This document shows, piece after piece, positions 1 through 9,600 of a DNA stretch of 64,000 bases. Under the pieces are notes generated by a model, which was not told the origin of the DNA, searched no databases, and saw only the letters and a list, made by a program, of their open reading frames with translations. The position numbers and the translations under genes were made by a program. Location: contig PZJY01000001.1 in the NCBI GenBank assembly GCA_031472005.1, forward strand, positions 1,674,001 through 1,738,000, in the 5' to 3' direction. This DNA is from Tetracladium setigerum. Lineage: Eukaryota > Ascomycota > Leotiomycetes > Helotiales. The stretch's first letter is position 1. Each line of letters opens with the position of its first letter.

Positions 1-114
1 GCTCATTCTGCCTCCAGAGAAGTGCGGCTACAATTGTGGGAAGACAACATTGATACACATCCTCGTCAATCGAGAGAACAGTTCACTTTAATACAACATA
101 CACTCGTCCTTCTC

Positions 115-360
115 TCACCACTTTCATCCAACAACATCACAAAGACTCGAACGACCGCAACAATGCAACAAGACTACCAACCACCCGCATCTTCCTCACA
201 ACCGCGTTCCAATTCTCTCGAAATTATGGCCAATCTCTTGCCAACCTTCACTCTTCCCTCATCACCTTCATCCAAAAACACCGCGAAGACTCAAACCACC
301 GCAACAATGCAACCATACCACCAATCACCTGCATCCTCCTCCTCACAACCTACAATCCCA
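115..360 (+). repeat. Diverged in-frame tandem duplication, period 144 bp
   Basis: Two neighbouring segments, roughly 118-213 and 262-357, share a run of matching bases around the words ACCGCAACAATGCAA. The anchor words lie 144 bases apart, which is 48 codons. Both copies encode a Ser/Pro/Gln-rich peptide of the form TTATMQ...SPASSS or close to it. The duplication forms the disordered N-terminus of the 2EXR gene that follows, and each copy carries its own ATG. Confidence 0.6.
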
Positions 361-1174
361 ACATCCTTTCACTCGTTCCCACTCCTCCCCATGGAACTTC
401 GCAACCGAATCTGGGGCCTTTGGCTCAAACGCCACTCCTCGCAGTCTCGACATATGGTGCACTGAGGAACTAACTACACAAGGCAATCATGATAACCGGA
501 CACTTAAATACCACTGCAACCTCGCCTCCAAAGCACCACATTCCATTCTCCACGTCTCTCACGAAGCGCGCCAAGAAGCTCTTCACCACTTCACCTTGAT
601 ATTCAAAACCGTCTTTCGCATTCCAGGTTTCCACCACGTCAGCCCAGCTAGATTTTACATCAACTACGCCACTGACACCTTGATTCCACGCGGTAGTTGG
701 AATATCGAGGCCTTTCAAGATTTCAAGCGTCAGATCTCCGGCAAGGTGCGTAGCTTGGCCGTGGATATTAGTGGTGATTTTTGGAGGGGACATCTGTCGC
801 GGCTTACGATTGGGACGCCATGGGCCTTTAAGGGTTTGGAGGAACTTATTCTCTATGATGCGAGCAAGCATAGGTTTCTCAAACCAAGAGATGAGCATGA
901 GTGTTTTATGAAGAGGTGGGATGGGAACCAACGGGATTTGTGATTTGTCGAGTTGCATGAGGGCAAGCCGAAGAACAAGTTGGATGTTGCGAATGGCTTG
1001 TTGGATGTGTATTTTGGGAAGGCCGGTGGGGAGAAGATGGCCGAGAGTGCGGGTGAGGTTGAGGGAGTGCTGGCCGTTGGGGTGGAAAAACTGAGATTGA
1101 TGGTTTCCCGAACGGCAGCGAGGAAAAAGAGAAGGAGGAGGATCAGGGTATTCGAATTCGGGTCATGCATTTGA
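163..1174 (+). pseudogene. 2EXR-domain protein, frame broken and with an internal stop
   Basis: The protein has a low-complexity Ser/Pro N-terminus (about 65 residues from the ATG at 163) and then the 2EXR signature FHSFPLLPMELRNRIW near 370-412. Just after the Trp the frame is lost. The continuation (SLDIWCTEEL, then VSHEARQEALHHF) lies in another frame from about 425. That frame runs to a TGA at 941-943 and continues open to a stop after 1171, with plausible 2EXR-like C-terminal sequence (VANGLLDVYFGK, VSRTAARKKRRR). 2EXR proteins form a large fungal-expanded family of unknown biochemical role, often poorly conserved. The shift could be one or two missing bases; the TGA could be a CGA-to-TGA change. 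It may be a decayed gene or an assembly artefact. No function is assigned. Confidence 0.6.
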
Positions 1175-2394
1175 TCGCCGGCTTTCACTCTACTTCCCCT
1201 CCAAGCTAGGTCTCCAGGCACCTCGACACACACAACTAGCACACGTTGATGTTGATACAGTACGCCCAAACGACAATTTCATGCTTTCCTTTCACCTCTC
1301 TTGTCGGGCTCATGAGCAAATAAGCAAGGCAAACTCGGCAAAGTTAGTCTCTCGACGCGAATTGATCAATATCAGGAGAACAAACACTTTTGCGAAACAC
1401 CAATTCCGCCCATGACAACCTCTTGTAAATATGCGTTTTTCAATTTCCTCTCGAGTGTATCGCACGGGATCTATCGGAATTTCATACATCCGAGGTCATA
1501 CGAGGTCATGGCTCATCTGTGTTACTTACGTATGACATATTATTTGCAGCAACCGAAAGTTCTTCTTCACGCATGCATGCAATGCACACTGCCATACTGT
1601 AGCAAGCATTCAATACGAGCGTGAACGAGGACAGGCAGACAGGAGATGAAATGGCCATCAACTATCATGCTATATTCTTTCTTCACTGGGTACAAGGTGT
1701 AGACTGATATGGTATAGGATAAAAGAATAAATACAAAACTTTCTTCAAAAAAATTCTCGGGTTTTGAGCTTTTACTGTGAATATGGACAACATTATTAGG
1801 ATGGGGATCTTCGCAATTTTCTTCTTGACTTTGTGAAATTCTTCTACGAAGCGCTTCGATATGTATTGAGATTGTTTAGTCTGGCCTGGTATTGAATTAA
1901 TAAGTCTAGCATGCGAGGAAGAAATACTAATTGTAAAATATTACTATTTATTCGATTTTAGTTAATTAAGTTTTCCCTTTGTCTTGCTTTCTTGCTCTTA
2001 TTTTATACTACTCTCTCCTATATTTAATCTGTTTATACATTTTTTAATCATATATATGTTCCCATAAACAAAATATATATAAATGTAGATCTTTCAAGAT
2101 TTCCAAAGACTTGAAGACTTGCCCCGCCAACGTCCATGATTCCATGTTCACCCTCTGATTATTTCAAAAAATGAGGCCTTGAAAATTGCCACAAGACCTT
2201 GCATATCATATCATGTCTATACACCAACGTGCTGGGATCACTATCTCACACACCAAACTTTCCCATGCCCACTTATAACTACCAGACATCTAGTTTATTT
2301 ACATACCTTACCTCTCATACCCGTATTGTCGCCTCCTTCACCATTTACACTTCTCGGCTACTTTTCCCCTCCTTGTTTCTCCTAGTTATCCCTT
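1175..2394. other. Intergenic, with an AT-rich stretch at about 1680-2090
   Basis: I see no supported gene. The part from about 1680 to 2090 is visibly AT-rich, with many TATATA and TTTTA words, and contrasts with both sides. It could be an ordinary intergenic tract or an old repeat degraded by RIP-type C-to-T change. Confidence 0.5.
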
Positions 2395-2640
2395 CCAAAT
2401 ATTTTGCTGATTCTCATTCTTATTCTCATTCCCCGCCTCCTTTCTCATTCCCCTCTGCCCCTCTCCCCTCTCCCTCACATCCCCCTTTCCTTCCTTCTCC
2501 TTTCAATTTCCCTCTCCTATCCTATTCCCCTTCTCATCTCCTTTCTCCTTCTCAATCCCATTCCCTTCTCCTCCCCATTCCCCTTCTCCTCCCCATTCCC
2601 CTTCTCCTCCCCATCTTCCTCCCCTCCCCATGCCCATCAT
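2395..2640 (+). repeat. C/T-rich low-complexity tract
   Basis: The plus strand is almost pure pyrimidine, dominated by TTCTCC/CCCATTCCCCTTCTCCT units; a 15-base CCCATTCCCCTTCTCCT-like unit repeats three times near 2574-2612. Long open frames here, read as Pro/Ser/Leu-rich peptides, are a by-product of composition. Confidence 0.7.
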
Positions 2641-2870
2641 CGCCAAAACCCTCCCCATGTAACCCTCCAACCACACCTCCACCCCTTCCTCCCCGACCAC
2701 TTAAACGTAGCATCCCAACCAAACGGAAATCTAATCACTTGCCCCCTCACACGCTTATTGCACTCAGGACACTCGATCGAAGAATCAAATGGTTCTTCTG
2801 TGGAATGCATTGCGCATTTTTCGGTTTTCTTTTCCATTATTGTTGTTGCTGGTGGTGGTGGGGTTTCCAT
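2637..2870 (-). CDS. Possible small Cys-pair protein, 77 aa
   Basis: From an ATG at 2870 the minus strand reads a 77-residue peptide with a Pro-rich start (METPPPPATT), a CPEC pair (ECPECNKRVRG) and a Trp/Gly-rich C-terminus. The CPEC pair resembles half of a zinc ribbon. A second Cys pair is absent, only one further Cys follows, and the C-terminal part overlaps the C/T-rich tract. It could be one exon of a spliced gene or chance. I do not recognise a family. Confidence 0.2.
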   Translation of the reverse strand: METPPPPATTIMEKKTEKCAMHSTEEPFDSSIECPECNKRVRGQVIRFPFGWDATFKWSGRKGWRCGWRVTWGGFWR

Positions 2871-3747
2871 GTCTATGGAAGAGGTCAAATTTTTTTGGGG
2901 AAAAGATTTTTGTTTGGGGATGGATGGAGAAGTGTGATGTGTTTGGTTGGAGGGTTTGTTTGCGGTTGTTTTTATTGTGGAACGAGACAAGGAGATTTGA
3001 ATGTTTCGTTGTTGTTTTGCTCGTTTTGAGGTGATTGAGATTTTAGAAGGAGGGAGGAAAGGACTGAAAGGGATCTCTGTCTTTCTATCTACAGAAGCAG
3101 AGAAGGAAGAAGAAGAAAGTATTTTCAAAGAAAGATTATCAAAATGCGTGAATGTTGCTATCCATAGATGATGAACATTCAACACAACGAGTTGTAAGCA
3201 GAGAGTGATTCCGCCAGTTGCCCCTGAAATACTTTTACTCTCTTGGTTATTCCCGTTTATAAATTTCATCCTTATATACCATCGCCGTTCGCTCATCTAT
3301 TCATTTTTATGATTAAATCTTAGCAGATTACGTGAATCGGCCGAAGGAAGATGGCGATGTAATACTACCCGATTGCCGGAGTTCAGCATACTGTTCTTTC
3401 TCCCCGCCTCTACGCCTTAATGCAAATACCACCTAGTTAGGAGTCAAAATGGACAGCAATTCATTCAATATTACTTTTTAGGTGTTCAAAGCTTCAACAA
3501 GTGCAGTACAAGTGTAGCACTCAGATATCACCTTTTCAACTCGCCCAAAAAACTTAATAACATCACCTACAACGACCACAACATGCCAAAAGTCTTTTCA
3601 CTACCATCCTTAAAAGGAAAGTTTCATTACTAAGGATTCCGTTTATACCGTTTTATCATTTCATTTTATTCCTTCGCTCGTGTTCGCTCGTCCCCCTCTC
3701 CTCAACTTCCTGCTTCGTCCACAAAAAATACTCCCGAAAAAAATAGC
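2871..3747. other. Intergenic, no gene seen
   Basis: Short open frames on both strands have no recognisable similarity, and composition is mixed. Nothing further can be supported. Confidence 0.5.
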
Positions 3748-3753
3748 AAAAAA
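3748..3753 (-). terminator. RNA polymerase III T-run after the 5S gene
   Basis: Six A residues on the plus strand give TTTTTT on the transcribed strand, one base past the predicted 3' end of the 5S rRNA. A second T-run follows within about ten bases. Runs of four or more T are the usual Pol III termination signal. Confidence 0.75.
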
Positions 3754-3754
3754 T

Positions 3755-3873
3755 ACATACAACAGCAGGGATTCGCTGGTGGTCACCCACCCAACTACTA
3801 ATCTACCGATCTAAAGCTTGTGTATGGCAGAGCGGACGGGATGCCCAATTTTCTTTAGTCTATGGTCGTATGT
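3755..3873 (-). rRNA. 5S ribosomal RNA
   Basis: On the minus strand the sequence begins ACATACGACCATAG and ends in ATCCCTGCTGTTGTATGT. In between are the conserved blocks CATCCCGTCCGCTCTGCC and TAGTAGTTGGGTGGGTGACC, then CAGCGAATCCC. The ends pair (ACATACGAC with GTTGTATGT). Helix II also pairs (CTAAAG with CTTTAG), and so does helix III (GGCA with TGCC). Length is 119 nt, as expected for fungal 5S rRNA, and the internal Pol III control region is intact. It stands alone between protein genes, as is usual in filamentous ascomycetes, where 5S genes are scattered instead of lying in the rDNA unit. Part of it resembles a short reading frame, which should be ignored. Confidence 0.93.
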
Positions 3874-5499
3874 TGAGAGGATAGGGGTTTGTTTGGTTTT
3901 ATATCCGAGGGTTTGGAGAAGAAAAAATGGGGCTAAGGAAGGAAGGAAAATGAAAGGAAGTAATTTAGGAGAGAGGGAATTAAATGGAGAGGAGGAATGA
4001 ACATGGAATGAAATGGAACAGGCGTGCATACATTGGATTGAACTGAAGTGAAAAAAGTGGTGTTTTGTTTGGGCTCGGGATGAGCGAGAGAGTTTGGGGA
4101 GTAAAAAAAACACATGGAATATTCGCACGAGAAAGCATCCTCAACCCTTCCCTCCCTCCTTCCTTCCTTCTTGTTGCTTCCAAACGAGTAAAGTAACTTA
4201 ATTTCTAAATAGCTTTTATTGACAAAAAATATGGTTGTGTGAAGTGGGTGAAGATCTCCCTTTTCTCTCCACTCAAGCAAAACGAAATACACCAAAACAG
4301 ATCAAAACAGTCACGTCTTCCATAGATAAAATTACCTTTGATGCACCATAGGTAATATAAGCAAACAAGTAAGCACTCACGTCCGCAAGGAGGGTCATTC
4401 TCGCGAAGTGTTTGCAGGTGGTCAACAAAAGGGAGGGGCGGGGCTAAGCGGGCTAAGGGTGCTAAGCGACTTGGAAGTTGGTAAGCGACGGTTGGATTTG
4501 TTGATTTCAAAGCAAAAGCCAATCCATGAAGGGGACAGGGAAAAGTCAACAATCAAACAAGTCGAACAATCAAACAAGAGACACAACATAAGGAAAACAA
4601 ATGAATCCTTTTTTCTCATTTTTCTTTTTTTCTTTCTATTTTCTTTCAAAAAGGCAGTTGAAGTAAAGGGAAAGAGGATAAGACAAGAGAGGCAAGAGAG
4701 ATAGATGTATAATAGACGATCGCCAACAAAATCATGTAATTGTAGTTATCTACCTATCTAATTGATGATAAAAAGCAATTCATTCCTTCCATAACCATGA
4801 TCAGCCAGCCCAGCCAGTAAAAGCTCACTGTAATGTCTCGCACCATTTGCATCAAACTATGTAAATAATTGAATCCATGAGTGTGTTCCATTCCTAACAT
4901 AATAAATGCGTGTTGGCGAAAAGGGGCTCTATGCATCCATCCGTGAAGGTAGTAGTCCTTGCGAAAACCACCTTCCCCACACGATCCGATCAAATCCAAT
5001 CTTCTAGTCCACTCGCTCACCGACGAACCCACAAACTCATTTCTAGGGTATGCAATCCTTAAGCCCTAAACATAGCCCATCCATGATATGATATGCCCAA
5101 AACCAAACAAACCGAGTGAGCAACAAACCAGCCCAACTCAATAACCCAACCAACCCAAACATCGTAAAAGAGGAAAAGTAGAGGAGAGTGATCCTCATCA
5201 ACCCATGTGATAAAAAGCAGCAACGCCAAACATAAATACCCTTGTCCCACGCTGTAAAAGCAAAAAACAAATCATCAATAAAAAGCAAAGTACATCCTCC
5301 CTGTGCTATCGAACTGGAAAAGCAATCAGGGTAAGAGAGTGGAGCTGGGCGGGCTCTGGGTATCAGACAGCCCAATGCAAATGCAACGCAACGATCATCC
5401 CATATCCCCTTATTCCGCATCAGACCATAAACAAATGAAAAGTATGGGTCTGGCCGTCGCAATGCAATTGTCGGTCAAAAAGTGATTTAATCTGCCATC
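3874..5499. other. Intergenic, low-complexity, no gene seen
   Basis: The stretch has purine-rich segments (for example around 3900-4010 and 4560-4710) and scattered short open frames on both strands with no family likeness. The last few hundred bases are the likely 3' untranslated region of the SWIRM gene, which is transcribed leftward. Confidence 0.5.
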
Positions 5500-6672
5500 C
5501 TAGTTCATCTTTGCGTACGAAGTGACCCATTTGGCATTCAACCAGCCGACCTTCTCGAAGACGGCCCAGAGTTTGCTGGCCTTGTTGACATCAATCTTGC
5601 AAGCCTGCTGGGCATCCGTCTTTCGGAACTCCTTGCCAATTTCCAAACACTCGACTCGTTTAATGAAGATGCGTCGTTTGGATGTGAGGTAGGTTGCGCA
5701 GTCGAGGCGGAGATTGCCAGCCAGGAGGAGCTCGTCGGGATGGAGGAGAGCGGCGTGAGGGTCGGAGCGGAGGTCAATCGGAGCACCTTTCCAATCGACT
5801 TTGAGGGAGTTTGGCTTCGCTGGGAGACTTTCCTTGGGAGGACAATAGTCTGGCAGAGAATTGAAGTCTTTGTCCTCTCTTGCCACTCGTCGATCGGGTG
5901 TAGTTCCGCGATCCCCTTGTGGCTTGATGACTTTGGGCTTTGAAACTCTTGGTCCACTGGGTTTAACAGCAGCCTTGATGGTTTTGACGGGTCGAGAGTG
6001 TGCACTGGCCGGGGCGATATTCATGTATTTCCGATGTGGCTTCAGGGCCGAATCTCTCATCGCATCGTCCAGCCTCAGCTGTGCCATCTCCCGCATTCTC
6101 CACTGTCTCCGATTGGCATTGTACTGTTGTGCGACCTGCGACTTGAACTCCAATGCCAGATGGTAATCATTCGGACGTGGTGGCGACGCCAATCGGAATT
6201 CCTCTGCCTTTCTCTTCGCAATGTGCTCCTCCACCAGTCGCCGATTCTCGTGGTCCGCAAAGAGAGGAGGTTGGGCGGTCGAGGCGGGGTTCTCGAATAG
6301 GATGGGATCTCGAACGACGACGTTGGTCAGGTCTTCCGCTGTCGTGACCGTCTTCACGGCTGGGGAGACGGGTGGAGAGAGAGGCAATCGCTCGTCATGG
6401 TACGGCTTCTTGGATGCCACTGATGGGCGGCTGAAACTGTCCATTGGTGTGGCCTCGGGAGGGGACATGAGTGTTGTGTTCTTCATCTCGAATTGCTTTG
6501 ATTCCATTTTGTGGTGGGGGGTGTTGGAGTGCGAGATGATGGCGTTAATTGAGGTTGTTGGGTATGGCGAAGACGAAATCAATGGGCGAAAGGTTGAAGG
6601 AGTAGTAGTCGAGGGGTAAGAGTCATCGAAAGTAGTGGAAGGCTGCAGTCTCGTTGGTGTTTTGTCATCCAT
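5500..6672 (-). CDS. SWIRM-domain chromatin protein (Laf1/Fun19 type)
   Basis: The protein is an uninterrupted 390 residues from the ATG at 6672. The first 290 residues are Ser/Pro/Lys-rich and look disordered. The C-terminal 90 or so residues match the SWIRM fold: HPDELLLAGNLRLDCATYL, then SKRRIFIKRV, GKEFRKTDAQQACKIDVNKA and SKLWAVFEKVGWL. SWIRM is a small helical DNA- or nucleosome-binding domain. Fungal proteins with a C-terminal SWIRM like this include yeast Fun19 and fission yeast Laf1/Laf2, the latter linked to a class I histone deacetylase complex. A nuclear role in chromatin regulation is therefore likely, but which complex it joins here is inference. No intron is evident. The upstream region is very long and gene-poor. 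Confidence 0.85.
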   Translation of the reverse strand: MDDKTPTRLQPSTTFDDSYPSTTTPSTFRPLISSSPYPTTSINAIISHSNTPHHKMESKQFEMKNTTLMSPPEATPMDSFSRPSVASKKPYHDERLPLSPPVSPAVKTVTTAEDLTNVVVRDPILFENPASTAQPPLFADHENRRLVEEHIAKRKAEEFRLASPPRPNDYHLALEFKSQVAQQYNANRRQWRMREMAQLRLDDAMRDSALKPHRKYMNIAPASAHSRPVKTIKAAVKPSGPRVSKPKVIKPQGDRGTTPDRRVAREDKDFNSLPDYCPPKESLPAKPNSLKVDWKGAPIDLRSDPHAALLHPDELLLAGNLRLDCATYLTSKRRIFIKRVECLEIGKEFRKTDAQQACKIDVNKASKLWAVFEKVGWLNAKWVTSYAKMN

Positions 6673-9600
6673 TGCACGTCAACTGTTTGCGCCGCCTAGG
6701 TAGAAGGATTGGAGGGGTTGTGGCGAAGACGGGGCCGAGGCGGATATTTGTATCTTTAAGTCCGAGACTGATGGTGGAAGAGAAATAGGCCGTGTCGGAC
6801 TTTTTGCGAAAGGATGAAGTTTGAAGATGTGCGAGATTGTGAGGTTGTGAGGGTGGTGGTGGTGATATTGGTCAGCTGGTGTCAGATCGCCTTTCTTTGT
6901 AAGTCCGTGGTGGTGGTTCCAGGTTGAGGCGGAGAGATGCGGCGGTGGGAACTGGGAATGCGGTGTGAAGGGGGGGATCGCAGAAAGGAAGCAAAGATTG
7001 GAAAAAAGAAGAGGGTGAGAGAAGGGCTCAATAAGTAGTGTAGAAGGAGTGGAGGAAGTGGAGGGGGGGAGAGGAGGCGAGGTGGAGAGAGGGTTGAAGG
7101 AGGAGGGAGAGTGAGTGCGTGAGTGAGTGAGTAGGAGGAGGCGGATTCAATATGACTTGATATGACTAGTACCAGTTGGCGGCACATTCACCATCTCCTT
7201 CTGCTGCCTCCCATTCAGCACTCCCTTTCCAGAATCTAGGATTAAGGTGTGACTCGTGATAATGCGCCGCCGTATGACCCGTTATGCACGACCGCTTTCA
7301 CCTTTGGGCCATCCTTTGAAGTGGTGGTGTGGAGGGGTGTGGAGGGATGCGAGGGAGGGTAGTGTAGGGCTGCCTCCAATTGACTCACCGACGGGGGCTA
7401 GTCGGTGTCTCGCGTGCTTGAATGCGTCGGGCGCTGAAGGGGGCATTCGTACTTTGGGTTGAAGTGACGAGGGCCAGTCACCTTGATCAAAAGGCGTGTG
7501 CTGCGCTACCAGGCAGCGGTTAATTGGAGGAGGGAGGAGGGGGATAGATAATTGAAAGCAATTGAATGAGAAAATAGATGAGAGGAGCAATTGAGTGGAA
7601 TTCAATTGAATTGGGGAATTGGCATATGAGAGAGAGAGTGTGTGTGTGTGAGGGAGAACAGAGAGAATGGACAGGAGAATAGACAAGAGAATAGACGAAG
7701 GAGGAATGCCATAACGCAAGCATGGACATGGTCGTGCATTGGCTGGCTACTGGCAGCATTGGAGAGTAGATTGAGTAGTTCTTGCCTTTCTTTGTTGGCG
7801 CGTTGCAAGCGTCGGACTATTGACTCTGTCCCTTACGAGTATGATGATGATGCTTGCTTTACCTTAGTTGCTTACTCTTTTGTTTTTCCTTTTGCTTTTC
7901 CTCTTACCCTTTCTCTCCTCTTCCCCCCCCCCTATGTGCGGGTAGAGGAGGCTGTGTTGTGTTGGGTTGGTGCTTGTTTGGAATCTTCGGATCACCATTA
8001 TTGACCATAACGCGCGTTCCCGCCAGTCGAAGGGATTCTCGGCCGGCTCTGCTTGGGGTGTGTCCTGGTCCTCGTTCTCTCCTCCTCTCTCCGCCGCGCA
8101 ATGAGAATGCTGCCTCCCTCTCTCGCTCTCCGTCGCAGGGCAGATGCGCACATGCCATTGGCCAATTGGAGGCGTGGCGGCTGATTCCATCTCCTTCAAG
8201 GCAGAACAAGAGGCGGATTGGACTGGATTATTGGGTGGTTGAGGCAACTGCTTCATCACTCACTCCCTCGTCAATCATCGATGGCAAAGAACCGGGGCAG
8301 GAAAGAGTAGGCCAAGGGGGCATCGAAGATTTGCTGACGAGATGTTTCGTGGTCTGTGGGGGATGGATGGATTCTTGTGGGAGAGTCCAGGCAGAGATGG
8401 AGAAAAGCAGCAAATAATGGAAGGGTGTGTGTGTGTGACTCAGAAGGCAGGAGAGGTGCTGTCGAATCGAAATATCATAGATGGGGTTAGTCCTGATTAG
8501 GCAAGAGCTTGTTCTGTCGGTCGCAACTCGTTGGGCTGCAATTCCTTCCTGCAAGAGCAAGAAGAATCTCCATCGCATCTCGCCTTTTGCTCTCCCTTTT
8601 ACTCTATCAGATCAATGGACACCCACAATATCTACCATTATGGATCGACTATTATGGAGCATGGAATCATCAATGTTCTCTCTCTCGTACTTCTGCTTCT
8701 CTCCACATCCACATCCCTTCGGCTCCACCACAACCTACACCGATGCCTCATTCATGGATTTAGTCTGCCTGCATCGGTTCGCCTTCGGTCAACATCGCGG
8801 TGTACAAGGGATGGAAAGAAGATACCTCCTCCAAGTACAGTACAGTAGTACTCTCTTTACTACTGTACTCTACTGTACCTAGACAAAAACTATTGCCTCT
8901 GGATTCTCAATTATTCCACGCCTCGCTCACCTCCATCCCGCCCTTACTTCCAATCCAATTCTACCAATAATGGCCAAGAGGAACTCGGAGCACTGCAAAC
9001 CGAAGAAATGCAATTGCTGTTTCAAACTCTCTCTCATTGCCGCCCGAGATGGTCTGGCTAGATCAGACCGACCCGCCGCACATTATTCCTCCTACCTACC
9101 AAAGTAGTAGTGCTGGAGTATTATTGACGGAGACCGAAATACCCAGCAGCCAGCCTGCCTACCATCGACGCCACCAAATATATCCACCACCTCAATCCAC
9201 CCCTCCATGTACGCCGTGAGAGCGGGGATGCCATCAATGCAATAACCTGCAATCTGCTGCCTTCGATCAAAGTCGGATTATTTTGGCTTTAGGTAGAGTG
9301 AGTGAGCAGATGATGCATGGAAGATGCGAATCCATCTACGAAGGATGGCCTCTGCATGCTGTCTGTCAATGGACGATGCACCCGATGAACTAACTCGTGA
9401 ACGGAACCAGCAATGGCCAGCCATCTGGCTTCTCTCCCTCCCACTGTTCATGTTGTTGCTGCTGTTGCAAGGTACCCGTCCTGGTCCGTGACATATGCGA
9501 ATGCTTCCAACCCTTGGAATTGCAGCGCGCTTCTATGGAAGCTATGTGTTGTTGCCTCACCCACAAATAATACACAAATCACACTCACCCTACTCTGTAC

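Noticed and set aside
2199..3029. 276-residue Ser/Pro/Leu-rich plus-strand frame
   Set aside because: It follows a near-pure pyrimidine tract in which several frames stay open by composition, and it has no domain.
7864..8259. Overlapping frames on both strands at 7.6-8.6 kb
   Set aside because: Simple-repeat composition, frames open on both strands, no conserved-looking segments.
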